From: Microbacterium yannicii | GTDB taxonomy: Bacteria > Actinomycetota > Actinomycetes > Actinomycetales > Microbacteriaceae | NCBI RefSeq assembly: GCF_024055635.1 | Contig: NZ_JAMXMB010000040.1 | Span: 248,001 to 312,000 of the forward strand | Direction of reading: 5' to 3' | DNA: 64,000 bases | Part shown: one piece after another, positions 33,729 to 41,696 of the stretch | How the letters are laid out: the number at the start of each line of letters is the position of its first letter | Position numbering within the stretch: the first letter of the stretch is position 1 | The notes under the pieces: model-generated | Told to the model about the DNA's origin: nothing | Database searches by the model: none | Seen by the model: only the letters and a program-made list of their open reading frames with translations | Position numbers and translations under genes: made by a program

Positions 33729-34341
33729 ATGCAGCACTGATGACGAGGCCCCGTGGGCCGTGGATGTCCCATCCCGCGATGATCGGCCCGCCCGGGACGA
33801 CGGCCCGCCAGCCCAGGTCGCCGGCCAGTTCGACCGTCACGGTGCCCGGGTCGACGCGGAGGCCGCGCCCATCCGCCTTGAGGGCAGCCTCCACCCGCAC
33901 CCAGTCTTGCAATCGAACGCTTTCTCGACCACCGAGGATTCCGTTCAACCCCGCGGCGTCCCTCACCGCGTCCGTCTCGACTTCGGCGTCGATCGCGAAT
34001 GTGCCAGGACCGTGAGAGGCGACCGCCGCGACGGCGATGCCGCTCGCGTAGGCGACGGCAGGACGGGCCGAGGCATCCGTCGTCCGAACCGGACCATGCG
34101 GTCCGCCGCAGCGCACACAGGGATTCGACAGTTCGGCGCCGGGCTCCAGCATCTCGCGCAGAAGATGCCACGCCACGTCGCGGCGTGCGACGCCATTCGG
34201 CACCACCTTCCACGCGAGCCGTAGCCGCGTAGGAGGTGTGCTCGCGAGTTCTCGCTCGAAACGCCCGCAGTCCGGCACGGCGAGAGGATAGGTGCCGCTC
34301 ACGAAGGGCCCTCCGTCCACTGCCTGTTCTCCTGATCCCAT
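33682..34341 (-). CDS. 4'-phosphopantetheinyl transferase superfamily protein
   Basis: About 219 residues. Core blocks: FERELASTPPTRLRLAWKVV, CVRCGGPHGPVR, then AIDAEVETDAV and WVRVEAALKADGRGLRVDP. The last matches the W-x-x-x-E-A-x-x-K-x-x-G signature of Sfp-type transferases with the metal-binding Glu. It would convert the apo carrier domain of the adjacent NRPS to its holo form. Three starts are possible (34362, 34341, GTG 34320); the GTG has the best site (AGGAGA) and may be the true one. The gene is convergent with, and overlaps, the aminopeptidase. Confidence 0.75.
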   Translation of the reverse strand: MGSGEQAVDGGPFVSGTYPLAVPDCGRFERELASTPPTRLRLAWKVVPNGVARRDVAWHLLREMLEPGAELSNPCVRCGGPHGPVRTTDASARPAVAYASGIAVAAVASHGPGTFAIDAEVETDAVRDAAGLNGILGGRESVRLQDWVRVEAALKADGRGLRVDPGTVTVELAGDLGWRAVVPGGPIIAGWDIHGPRGLVISAAFSEASGAVPLDPATP

Positions 34342-34388
34342 TCTGACGGCACCACGAGACACGGAAGCTCCGCACGAGACACGGGAGC

Positions 34389-34541
34389 TCAGCGCTCGCG
34401 AGCCCGGTCCTCTTCGACATCCAGCTCATCGAAGCTGCTGTCGGCGTCGTGCTCTTCCTCGTCGAGGGACGTCGGAGCCTCCCACGCGTCGGCATCGAAG
34501 GCAGTCTCCGCGAGATCAGGATCGGGGATCAGATCGCTCAT
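34389..34541 (-). CDS. Small acidic protein (50 aa)
   Basis: MSDLIPDPDLAETAFDADAW followed by a Glu/Asp-rich stretch (SLDEEEHDADSSFDEL) and DVEEDRARER. No motif or helix pair; probably disordered and possibly a partner or regulator. The TAGCGT box 6 nt before the ATG supports a real transcript. Lies just upstream of the PPTase gene on the same strand, so the two may be co-transcribed. Confidence 0.55.
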   Translation of the reverse strand: MSDLIPDPDLAETAFDADAWEAPTSLDEEEHDADSSFDELDVEEDRARER

Positions 34542-34547
34542 GCGAAG

Positions 34548-34553
34548 ACGCTA
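34548..34553 (-). promoter_or_regulatory. Leaderless-type -10 box (TAGCGT), small acidic protein
   Basis: Minus-strand TAGCGT, 6 nt (CTTCGC), then the ATG at 34541. It may also serve the PPTase gene downstream. Confidence 0.6.
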
Positions 34554-34645
34554 GGCGCTCCGCTGTCCACTCTGAGTGAGCAGCTTCCGAACATGCTGTG
34601 ACCACTTGGGTGACAGGATCGCCCGCTGTGCCACTCGGCGGGTCT

Positions 34646-34673
34646 CTGACAGGACACCGAGGCCCGGTACGAT
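34646..34673 (+). promoter_or_regulatory. Promoter of the three-helix protein gene
   Basis: CTGACA (34646-34651), 16-nt spacer, TACGAT (34668-34673). Leader of about 20 nt containing GAGGAGG before the GTG. Confidence 0.5.
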
Positions 34674-34700
34674 GCACCGACCCGCAACCGAGGAGGACGT

Positions 34701-34916
34701 GTGGCCGAAAAGCGAACCGACGAAAACAGCGCATTCCGCGAAATCCTGGAAAGGATGACGCAGAAGTACGCCGACTTCCCGGCGGAGCGGACCACCGAGA
34801 TCGTCGATGCCGTCCGCGCGGAGTTGACCGATGCAAAGGTCCGCGACTTCGTCCCCGTACTCGCCGAGCGCGAGGTCAAGAAGCGCATCAAGCAGGAGCA
34901 ACGGTCGGAAGTCTGA
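34701..34916 (+). CDS. Small three-helix-bundle domain protein (71 aa)
   Basis: Starts GTG with a GAGGAGG site (MAEKRTDENSAFREILERM). Helices TQKYADFPAERTTEIVDAVR, LTDAKVRDFVPVLAEREVK and KRIKQEQ fit the three-helix-bundle domain found in many actinobacterial stand-alone proteins and at the end of other proteins (the DUF3562-like group). Probably dimerises. No function known. It is divergent from the small acidic protein and has its own promoter. Confidence 0.7.
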   Translation: MAEKRTDENSAFREILERMTQKYADFPAERTTEIVDAVRAELTDAKVRDFVPVLAEREVKKRIKQEQRSEV

Positions 34917-35167
34917 ATCCCCGGCCGGCGCCACCGGAGCTGCCCCCAACAGTCGCGAGGCGGGGTGCGGTCGGCGCTGCCCGCAACTATCCTGAGCGGG
35001 CATTCTGGTGAGAACTCGACTCGGGCGTGTCGGAGAATCGCGTACGCGCCATTCGATGTGCGACACCGCTAGCGCCGGTTGCGACATGAGGCAGTCATGT
35101 CGCATCCGGCGAATCAGCATGGTCGAGATCCGCGGAATTGCGGGCCTCTCGGAGACAAAATGCGGGG
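34917..35167. other. Intergenic, left boundary of a possible small island
   Basis: About 250 bp with no gene found. It contains the first copy of the 34-bp repeat (35129-35162) five bases before the DUF1254 stop. Confidence 0.5.
35129..35162 (+). repeat. 34-bp direct repeat, copy 1
   Basis: Begins TCCGCGGAATTGCGGGCC and ends GGAGACAAAATG. Thirty-two of 34 bases match copy 2 at 37933-37966 in the same orientation. The pair brackets the DUF1254 and bile-salt-hydrolase genes. Confidence 0.7.
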
Positions 35168-36460
35168 TCAGCGTGGGGTGATGGCGGGGAGGCGGTATGT
35201 GCCTTCGGCGATCGCGGTGTCGCCGCCGTAGGCGCGGATGATGACGGTGAAAGGGCCTTCGGGGGCGGGCAGCCAGTTCGCGGCCTCGAGCGGGTCGGCC
35301 GGCCGGCCGTGCTGCACGTGGAGGGTGAGCGATCCGTCCTCGCCATAGTGGACGCCGGGGGTGCGGTCGCCGATGGAGTACCGGTCGATCTCGTTGGCGC
35401 TGAGCAGCCGCTGCGGGATCGTGTAGAGGGTCGCCGACCAGAAGAACCGGGCTTTGGGGAGCTGATCGGCGGTGAACGTGATCGTGTAGTCGGTGGCGCC
35501 GGTGATGTGGTTGCCGGCGGAGTCGACGAGCCAGCCGCCGTACCAGGCGATCGCCGGAGGAAGCCCGTAGAGTCCCTTCTTCGCACCGACGTTGCGGTTG
35601 TCGTACGCGCCCGCCATCTCCTCCCGGGTGCCGAACAGTCCGGTCGAGTTCGAAGCATGGGAGGCGACGTCGTCGAGGTGGGCGATGCCGTCGGCCAGGC
35701 CCTGTTCGAACGCCGCCCGTTGGTTGTCATCGAGGTCGCTGGTGCGGAACGCGCCACGACCATCGAGGCCGACCGATGCCATGCGATCCCTGATGTCGCG
35801 GTCTTCCTCCAGCGCGGGCGCGAACTGCAGGAGATAGTCGAGATAGTCGTAGAAGCGGATGTCGGTGGCCGCGGCCTCGTCCCAGGTCGGCCACGACAGC
35901 GGCTCGGCGGCGGGTGTCGGCGCGCCCAGGTGCTGCGACAGCGGGACGGCCGAATAGGAATGCTGAATGCGCCGCAGTTCATCGACGTCGCCATCGGTGA
36001 ACGCGGTGCGCCCGAGGCAGCCGACGAAATCCGTGGAGGCGGTGATCACCCCGTCGAACTCCTCGGGCGTGCCGCCCGTCCATGACGGGCCGGCAAGGAG
36101 ATAGCGGCCGGGACCGGTGCCGGTGGTGGCCGCGCTGACGTACCCCGCGTACACCGTGTAGAGGTCATGGAACGGGAGGATGTAGAACCGGTCGATCGCC
36201 GGCACCGTGATCACCCACGGCTCGGCCCGCAGATCGAACCAACCCCACGAGTACGGGGTGTCGTTGTTCGGCGTCACGATGTCGGTGTTCGCCGGGGTGA
36301 ACGGCTCCGAATAGTGCCGGTAGCTCCCGAACCCCCCGGTGAAACGGGGATCCTGAGCATCGACGGCCTGCTCGTACAGCGTGCGATAGTTCTCGATCAT
36401 CGCGTACCCGAAGGTGTACGCATCGCGGGCGATCAACCGGAGAGCTGCCGCATCAGTCAT
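35168..36460 (-). CDS. DUF1254/DUF1214 domain protein
   Basis: A 430-residue protein. The N-terminal DUF1254 part has YTFGYAMIENYRTLYEQAV, DIVTPNNDTPYSWGWFDLRA and FHDLYTVYAGYVSAATTGTG; the C-terminal DUF1214 part has LPKARFFWSATLYTIPQRLL, SANEIDRYSIGDRTPG and GSLTLHVQHGRPAD. It is full length for the family, whose biochemical role is not established. No signal peptide. A TAGCGT box 7 nt upstream of the ATG and a CGGAG ribosome-like stretch overlap. It lies between the two 34-bp repeats and is divergent from the hydrolase. Confidence 0.87.
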   Translation of the reverse strand: MTDAAALRLIARDAYTFGYAMIENYRTLYEQAVDAQDPRFTGGFGSYRHYSEPFTPANTDIVTPNNDTPYSWGWFDLRAEPWVITVPAIDRFYILPFHDLYTVYAGYVSAATTGTGPGRYLLAGPSWTGGTPEEFDGVITASTDFVGCLGRTAFTDGDVDELRRIQHSYSAVPLSQHLGAPTPAAEPLSWPTWDEAAATDIRFYDYLDYLLQFAPALEEDRDIRDRMASVGLDGRGAFRTSDLDDNQRAAFEQGLADGIAHLDDVASHASNSTGLFGTREEMAGAYDNRNVGAKKGLYGLPPAIAWYGGWLVDSAGNHITGATDYTITFTADQLPKARFFWSATLYTIPQRLLSANEIDRYSIGDRTPGVHYGEDGSLTLHVQHGRPADPLEAANWLPAPEGPFTVIIRAYGGDTAIAEGTYRLPAITPR

Positions 36461-36467
36461 AACTCCG

Positions 36468-36473
36468 ACGCTA
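36468..36473 (-). promoter_or_regulatory. -10 box (TAGCGT) of the DUF1254 gene
   Basis: Minus-strand TAGCGT, 7 nt before the ATG at 36460. Near-leaderless arrangement. Confidence 0.5.
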
Positions 36474-36652
36474 TCCGAGCACCATCGCGCACGTCAGCCT
36501 CCTCGCCCGATCGGGATCGAGTTGCGGGCGATTGATCTGACGGACGGTGGCGACCTCGCGCGCCACTCTCTGGCACGCAATTGACGATCCTGATAGGCAT
36601 GACCCGGGAGGGGCTTCTCAGAATCCGATCGAATGAAACGGGAGAAAGCCGT

Positions 36653-37630
36653 ATGTGCACCGGACTGAGCTACACGACGAAGGACCACTATTTTGGTCGG
36701 AATCTCGACCTGGAGTTCTCCTACAACGAGACCGTGACCGTCACGCCGCGGAACTTCCCGTTCGAGTTCCGAAGGGCGGCGACGCTCACGACGCACCACG
36801 CGATCGTAGGCATCGCGACGATCGCCGAGGGGTATCCGCTGTACTACGACGGGGCGAACGAAAAAGGACTGGGCATGGCGGGCCTGAACTTTCCGGACAA
36901 CGCGGACTACAAGCCCGAAGCTTCCGACAAGACGAACATCACTCCCTTCGAGTTCATCCCATGGATCCTCGGGCAGTTCGAGACGGTCGAGGAAGTGAAG
37001 ACGGCTCTCGCAGGCATCAGTCTGTTGAAGCTCTCATTCAGCAAGACTTTCCCCCTGTCTCCGCTGCACTGGATCATTGCGGACAAATCCCAGTCGATCA
37101 TCGTCGAAAGCGTGAAAGAAGGACTACGCGTCTACGACAATCCGTTCGGAGTGCTCACGAACAACCCGACGTTCGATATCCAGCGCTTCAATCTCAACAA
37201 CTACATGCACCTGTCCACGTATCCTCCTGAGAACCATTTCGCCAAGGGGGTACAGTTCGACACGTATAGCCGAGGAATGGGCGCCATCGGGCTTCCGGGC
37301 GACCTGTCGTCGGCGTCCCGCTTTGCAAAAGCGGTGTTCACGAGGATGAATTCCGTGGCGGGAGAGTCCGAATCAGAGTCGATCAGCCAGTTCTTCCAGA
37401 TCCTCGGGTCCGTTGCGCAGCAACGCGGGTGCGTGCACGTCGGCGGCGAAGACGAATTCGAGATCACGATCTACTCGTCTTGTTGCAACACCGACCAGGG
37501 GATCTACTACTACACGACCTACGAGAATAGTCAGATCACCGCCGTCGACATGCACAGGGAAGATCTCGACGGAACCACCCTGGTCGACTACCCGTTGATC
37601 AAAGGCCAACAGATCCACAGGCAGAACTGA
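36653..37630 (+). CDS. Choloylglycine (bile salt) hydrolase family protein
   Basis: A 325-residue Ntn-hydrolase with every expected catalytic residue: C2 (exposed once Met1 is removed), R16 and D19 in YFGRNLDLEFSY, N69/N79 in the NEKGLGMAGLNF segment, N170-N171 in VLTNNPTFD, and R223 in SSASRFAKAVF. It begins MCTGLSYTTKDH after GGGAGAAAG. The sequence looks closer to Firmicutes bile salt hydrolases/penicillin V acylases than to actinobacterial ones. Its base composition is clearly lower in GC and its codons less biased than in flanking genes, so recent horizontal transfer is likely. Substrate could be conjugated bile acids, penicillin V or acyl-homoserine lactones. Confidence 0.9.
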   Translation: MCTGLSYTTKDHYFGRNLDLEFSYNETVTVTPRNFPFEFRRAATLTTHHAIVGIATIAEGYPLYYDGANEKGLGMAGLNFPDNADYKPEASDKTNITPFEFIPWILGQFETVEEVKTALAGISLLKLSFSKTFPLSPLHWIIADKSQSIIVESVKEGLRVYDNPFGVLTNNPTFDIQRFNLNNYMHLSTYPPENHFAKGVQFDTYSRGMGAIGLPGDLSSASRFAKAVFTRMNSVAGESESESISQFFQILGSVAQQRGCVHVGGEDEFEITIYSSCCNTDQGIYYYTTYENSQITAVDMHREDLDGTTLVDYPLIKGQQIHRQN

Positions 37631-37886
37631 GCGGCCGCATTACCGACAGGCCCGCGACACCCCACCGCTGAGGCCTTGTCACGGCGGCTGCGCGGCGGGT
37701 ATCTCCGCTGTGCAGCTGCGCGCAAGCGGGTCCCTATGCGGGCACCGCGCAGATGAGGGAGGTGCGCGCGCGTCCGATGGGGATCACTACCCGGGCAGTC
37801 AATTCGGGCGTCGTGCGCACTCTGGAGCTTGACCCCCTGGACCGAGTGGAGAGAGGTCGGCAGAGCTCGACGAACGGGACCTGGGA

Positions 37887-37904
37887 TGCCCCGTTGGCGG
37901 GGCA
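37887..37904 (+). terminator. Hairpin followed by T-rich stretch
   Basis: TGCCCCG-TTGG-CGGGGCA perfect stem, then AATTT and, ten bases on, a TCCTTTTT run. A possible terminator, though 250 bp beyond the hydrolase stop. Confidence 0.4.
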
Positions 37905-37932
37905 ATTTGGCGATGTCCTTTTTGCCCCGCGG

Positions 37933-37966
37933 TCCGCGGAATTCCGGGCCTCTCGGAGACAGAATG
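37933..37966 (+). repeat. 34-bp direct repeat, copy 2
   Basis: Differs from copy 1 at 2 of 34 positions. It lies 65 bp before the 3' end of tRNA-Ser. Confidence 0.7.
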
Positions 37967-38031
37967 TGACGATAACTGTGCCAGGGGATCTGAATCGAGT
38001 CTCGATCCCTTGAAAACACTGGGGTCACAGG

Positions 38032-38119
38032 TGGCGGAGGATGGGGGATTCGAACCCCCGAGGGCTTGCACCCAACACGCTTTCCAAGCGTGCGCCATAG
38101 GCCACTAGGCGAATCCTCC
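38032..38119 (-). tRNA. tRNA-Ser (GGA)
   Basis: On the minus strand: acceptor GGAGGAT / ATCCTCC, D arm with the GCCTAGTGG loop, anticodon stem CACGC / GCGTG around loop TTGGAAA (anticodon GGA, 5'-3'), long serine-type variable arm, T loop GGTTCGAATCC, discriminator G and an encoded CCA (38034-38032). Reads UCC/UCU. Confidence 0.95.
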
Positions 38120-38160
38120 AGGAGGCCCCGGAGGGCCGCCGACCATCCTACCCTGCTCGG

Positions 38161-40443
38161 CTACCGCGCCCGAACCGGCGCCGTCCCCGCGTACACGCTG
38201 CCGGGGCGGATGATGAGCGATCGCGGCGCGAGCAGCGCGAGGATCCGGCGCGACGGCGGCACCGACGCCAGCAGCGCGAGCCTCACGGAACCGGCGGCGT
38301 CGGCTGCGGCATCCCCCATCCACTGCGAGCGCGCGCCGGCACGCGAGTAACTCGCGCGCTCGATCGCGAGCACGACGGTGCTCATGTCGGATGCCGGTGC
38401 CCCGTGCTGCTCGACGAGCCGGCGTGCGAACGCGCGCGGCGTCTCGCTGGCCGGCACCGAGATGCCCACATCGATCGCCGCCTCCTGCACGGACTGCCAC
38501 GCGGCCGCTGCGTCGCCGCTCCGGGCGGCAGCGTCCTGCTGGCGGCGGCGCAGCTCGCGGATGAGGAAGGGGAGGGCGAGGAGCACCAGCAGCGCCGCCA
38601 CGACCCCGAAGATCGGGAGAGGATCGAGGCCGGTCTGTGAAGCCGCGCCGGCCGCGTTCTGCCGCTCTTCCTCGAGATCGATGCGGGCGCGGTCCCCGGG
38701 AGCCGTCGGGGTGGCGCTGGACTGGGGGGTGGCGGCATCCGGGTCCGTCGGCTGACCGGGCAGCGCCGCGTCGGACGAGAACGTCGTCGGCACACCGAGG
38801 CCCGATGTCGGCTCGAACGCGATCCAGCCGATGCCGTCGAAGTACACCTCCGGCCAGGCATGCAGCTGGGAGCTGTACACAGTGAACACCGGCTGGCCGT
38901 CGACGCTCTCCGTCGTCGGCGTTCCCGGCAGGTAGCCGACCACGATGCGCGACGGCATGTGCAGGGTGCGCGCCATCAGGGCGAAGGCCGATGCGAAGTG
39001 GATGCAGTAGCCCTCGCGCACCTCCAGGAACCGGGCGACCGCTTCGGCGCCGCTGCCGTCGAAGCCCTCCTCGACGGGCGCGTCCAGGGAGTACTTGAAG
39101 TCCCCGCCTCGGAACCAGCGCTGGAGGGCCGTGAGCCGGTCGTAGTCCGTCGCGGCATCCGCCGTCACCTGCAGCGCGAGCTCGCCGATGAGTGGAGGGA
39201 TGTCGGTGGGCAGCTCGGTGGTCTCGTCGCGCACCTGCGACCCCACCGCCGTGGTGGAGCGCACCTGCTCGAGCGAGGGACGTGCCGGAGCGTACGCGAC
39301 CTCGTAGGACTGCCCCTGGGTCGAGCCGGTCGTCGAGGCGACCGTGTGGTTGTAGGGGACAGCACCCCACAGCCCTGCATTGAGACCATTGAGGCGGACC
39401 GCCGGGTACGGCACCGGCGCCCAGGGCGAGTCGAGGTTGACCACCTGGACGTTGGCCGTGTAGTCCACGACCCGGATGTCCTCCTCGGTGTCGATCGCGC
39501 CGAAAGGGGTCTCGGCGGCGAGGGAGATCGTCTGGGCCCGGTCGGGCTCCCACACGCCGCCCTCGAAGCGCGACAGCGTCGTCGCGCGCAGATACGGCAC
39601 GGAGGGGGCGTTCGTCCGCACCCGGAGCACCTCGGCGTCCTGCGGGCGGCGCAGATCGTCACCGAGCTGCAGCGTCGCGTCGATCCCGGGCCCCGGTCCG
39701 ATGCCCGATCCGGCCCGGGCGCCCGGCTGCGGCAGCACCGGCGTGGCCACGACGGCCACGACGATCGCGATCGCGCCGATGCCGAGGGCGGTCGCCGGGA
39801 CGCCGGCGGTGCGCTCCGCCTCGCGCTCCATCGGCTTCTCGCGCGAGCGCGTCTCGGACCGGATGAGGAAGAGGATCGTCATCGCGAGGAACACGAACCC
39901 GACCACGTCGACGTCGCTCGGTGCGGCGATCGCCGGGATCAGTGAGACCGCGACGATGCCGACGGAGGCGAGGAGCGGCATCCGTGCCGTCACCGCCACG
40001 TGGTCGACGATGATCGTGAGCAGTCCCATCGCGCCGACCACGACGAACGCCAACGACAGCGTCGGCTCGAGCGGCGCCGCCCCTACAGCGATCTGCTCCA
40101 TCGCCGACCCGACCAGGAGCGGCACGGCGCGCAGCGTGTCGAGCGTCGGGATCACCCAGAGCAGGGCGGTGTCGCGCAGGAACACCAGGGTCATGAACAC
40201 GACCCACACCGCCGCCTCGATCAAGGTGACGGCGACGGCGGGGAGCCGGTAGCGGCGGGCGCTGTAGCCGGCCGCGAGCACCATCGTCGCGAGCAGCAGC
40301 GCGCCGATGAGCCACCAGCCGGGATCGATGACGCGCACCACCGGCAGGAGTGCCGCCAGCAGCGCCGCGAGGATCGAGATCGTCAGCAGGCGCTCGCCGC
40401 CGCGGCCGCGGGCGATGCGGGCAGCGGCCTCAGCCGAAGACAT
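38161..40443 (-). CDS. Transglutaminase-like membrane protein, TgpA type
   Basis: A 760-residue protein. N-terminal part (about 20-230) has six or more helices (LTISILAALLAALLPVVRVI and following). A transglutaminase core follows near residues 440-580: REGYCIHFASAFALMARTL with the nucleophile Cys, RIVVGYLPG, HAWPEVYFDGIGWIAFEPTS with His and Asp. One more transmembrane helix lies near residue 665 before a cytoplasmic tail. The extracytoplasmic core might cross-link or cleave cell-wall-associated proteins. It overlaps the DUF58 gene by 14 bp; this MoxR-DUF58-transglutaminase set is a recurrent bacterial operon. Confidence 0.9.
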   Translation of the reverse strand: MSSAEAAARIARGRGGERLLTISILAALLAALLPVVRVIDPGWWLIGALLLATMVLAAGYSARRYRLPAVAVTLIEAAVWVVFMTLVFLRDTALLWVIPTLDTLRAVPLLVGSAMEQIAVGAAPLEPTLSLAFVVVGAMGLLTIIVDHVAVTARMPLLASVGIVAVSLIPAIAAPSDVDVVGFVFLAMTILFLIRSETRSREKPMEREAERTAGVPATALGIGAIAIVVAVVATPVLPQPGARAGSGIGPGPGIDATLQLGDDLRRPQDAEVLRVRTNAPSVPYLRATTLSRFEGGVWEPDRAQTISLAAETPFGAIDTEEDIRVVDYTANVQVVNLDSPWAPVPYPAVRLNGLNAGLWGAVPYNHTVASTTGSTQGQSYEVAYAPARPSLEQVRSTTAVGSQVRDETTELPTDIPPLIGELALQVTADAATDYDRLTALQRWFRGGDFKYSLDAPVEEGFDGSGAEAVARFLEVREGYCIHFASAFALMARTLHMPSRIVVGYLPGTPTTESVDGQPVFTVYSSQLHAWPEVYFDGIGWIAFEPTSGLGVPTTFSSDAALPGQPTDPDAATPQSSATPTAPGDRARIDLEEERQNAAGAASQTGLDPLPIFGVVAALLVLLALPFLIRELRRRQQDAAARSGDAAAAWQSVQEAAIDVGISVPASETPRAFARRLVEQHGAPASDMSTVVLAIERASYSRAGARSQWMGDAAADAAGSVRLALLASVPPSRRILALLAPRSLIIRPGSVYAGTAPVRAR

Positions 40444-41689
40444 GGTGCACCCCGCGACCGATGGCATTCCCCCATGCGACGCCGAGGTCGCGATCGGGCC
40501 CGATGGAGGCGACATGCCAGCCGTGGTCGGCCGCGATGTCGAGCGCCTCGCCGATGGGGGCCGCGGCGAGCAGCAGAGGAAGCGTGCTGTGATGCGAGAC
40601 GGGTCCGACCGCCACGGCATCGGCGGGGTCGAGCCGGCCGACGATCACCACGACCGGCCCGGTCGACACGCCGGCGAACAGCCGCGGAAGGCGGGGGAGC
40701 GCGTCGTCGCGGTGCGCGGTCACGGTGGCGAACTGCACCAGCATCGCGTCGACGGCGGTCATGTCGCCGCCGTCGATGCGGTCGGCGAGCACCGTGCCCT
40801 CGGAGTCGAGCACCTCGACGGCATAGCCGTCATGGACGAGCCGGGCGACCGCCGAGACGCACGCCGAGACGCCGGCTTCGAAACCGGCGTCCGCGCCGGG
40901 CGCGCGCAGGGCATCGGCCGACCAGCGCAGAGCCGCCCGATCGAGCACGACCGTCGCCTCGGGGGTGGACTCCTGCTCCTCCTGGCGCACCATCAGCTCG
41001 TCGCGGTGCGCAGTCGCGCGCCAGTGGATGCGGCGCATCGAGTCGCCCGAGGCGTACGGGCGCGCGACGAGGTTGTCGGCGCCTTGACCGAGCTGGTCGG
41101 TCGTGGTGTGCAGCAAGCCGCCGGTGGCGCCCGCATAGTCGATGAGCGGCGGCAGGTCCACGACGGCCGGTGCGACGGTGACCGGCGTCCTCTGGCCGAA
41201 CACGACGGTGCGGCCGGCGAGCCCGAACGGGTCCGACGTGCGCACCGTGAGCGGGCCGATCGAGTGGACGCCGCGTCGTGCGCCGGTGAGGGTGTACGCG
41301 AGCAGGATGCTGCGCACGCCGCCGCGCTCGCCGCCGCGCAGTCCCGAGCCGAGCGCCGGGAAGGGGCCTTCGGCCTTGCCGCGGAGCCCCTGCGGCAGGG
41401 CGTCCCGCCACGTGCCAGGTGCGGTCGGCAGCGCGGTGCGGACCTCCACGCGCACCGAGACCTTCGACTCGCTGCCGACGGACGCGACGTCGGGTACGAG
41501 CGAGCGCGTGACGACGTCGGTGCGGCGGCCCACGTACAGCGAGGCGACGCTCGCCGCGACGACGGCGAGCAGCAGGATGCCGTAGTACATGAGCTCGACC
41601 AGTCCGGCCTCGTTCGCGACGATGAACCCGGCGATCGCGAGGACCACCGCGCCGGTTCCCCGGGCGGTCAGCGGCCACACGCGTCTCAT
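40430..41689 (-). CDS. DUF58 domain-containing membrane protein
   Basis: A 419-residue protein. Two N-terminal helices (GTGAVVLAIAGFIVANEAG and LMYYGILLLAVVAASVASLY), an immunoglobulin-like region, then the DUF58 core RPYASGDSMRRIHWRATAHR DELMVRQEE and a von-Willebrand-A-like end. The partner of the MoxR ATPase, probably for assembling or activating a membrane or exported complex. The ATG is 7 bp after the MoxR stop; it overlaps the transglutaminase gene at its end. Confidence 0.9.
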   Translation of the reverse strand: MRRVWPLTARGTGAVVLAIAGFIVANEAGLVELMYYGILLLAVVAASVASLYVGRRTDVVTRSLVPDVASVGSESKVSVRVEVRTALPTAPGTWRDALPQGLRGKAEGPFPALGSGLRGGERGGVRSILLAYTLTGARRGVHSIGPLTVRTSDPFGLAGRTVVFGQRTPVTVAPAVVDLPPLIDYAGATGGLLHTTTDQLGQGADNLVARPYASGDSMRRIHWRATAHRDELMVRQEEQESTPEATVVLDRAALRWSADALRAPGADAGFEAGVSACVSAVARLVHDGYAVEVLDSEGTVLADRIDGGDMTAVDAMLVQFATVTAHRDDALPRLPRLFAGVSTGPVVVIVGRLDPADAVAVGPVSHHSTLPLLLAAAPIGEALDIAADHGWHVASIGPDRDLGVAWGNAIGRGVHHVFG

Positions 41690-41696
41690 GATCAGC

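Larger units (their letters stand above)
37631..38031. other. About 400 bp intergenic region, right edge of possible island
   Basis: No gene seen. It holds a hairpin at 37887-37904 and copy 2 of the 34-bp repeat. The stretch from about 37822 (CTGGAGCTTGACCCCCTGG) has the look of a degenerate mobile-element end, but no transposase is present. Confidence 0.45.

Noticed and set aside
37822..37966. Insertion sequence between the hydrolase and tRNA-Ser
   Set aside because: The sequence resembles a mobile-element end, but no transposase frame or matching inverted end was found.
37933..38119. Classical tRNA attachment site for an integrative element
   Set aside because: The 34-bp repeat does not match the tRNA 3' end and no integrase is present; only a looser island claim is kept.
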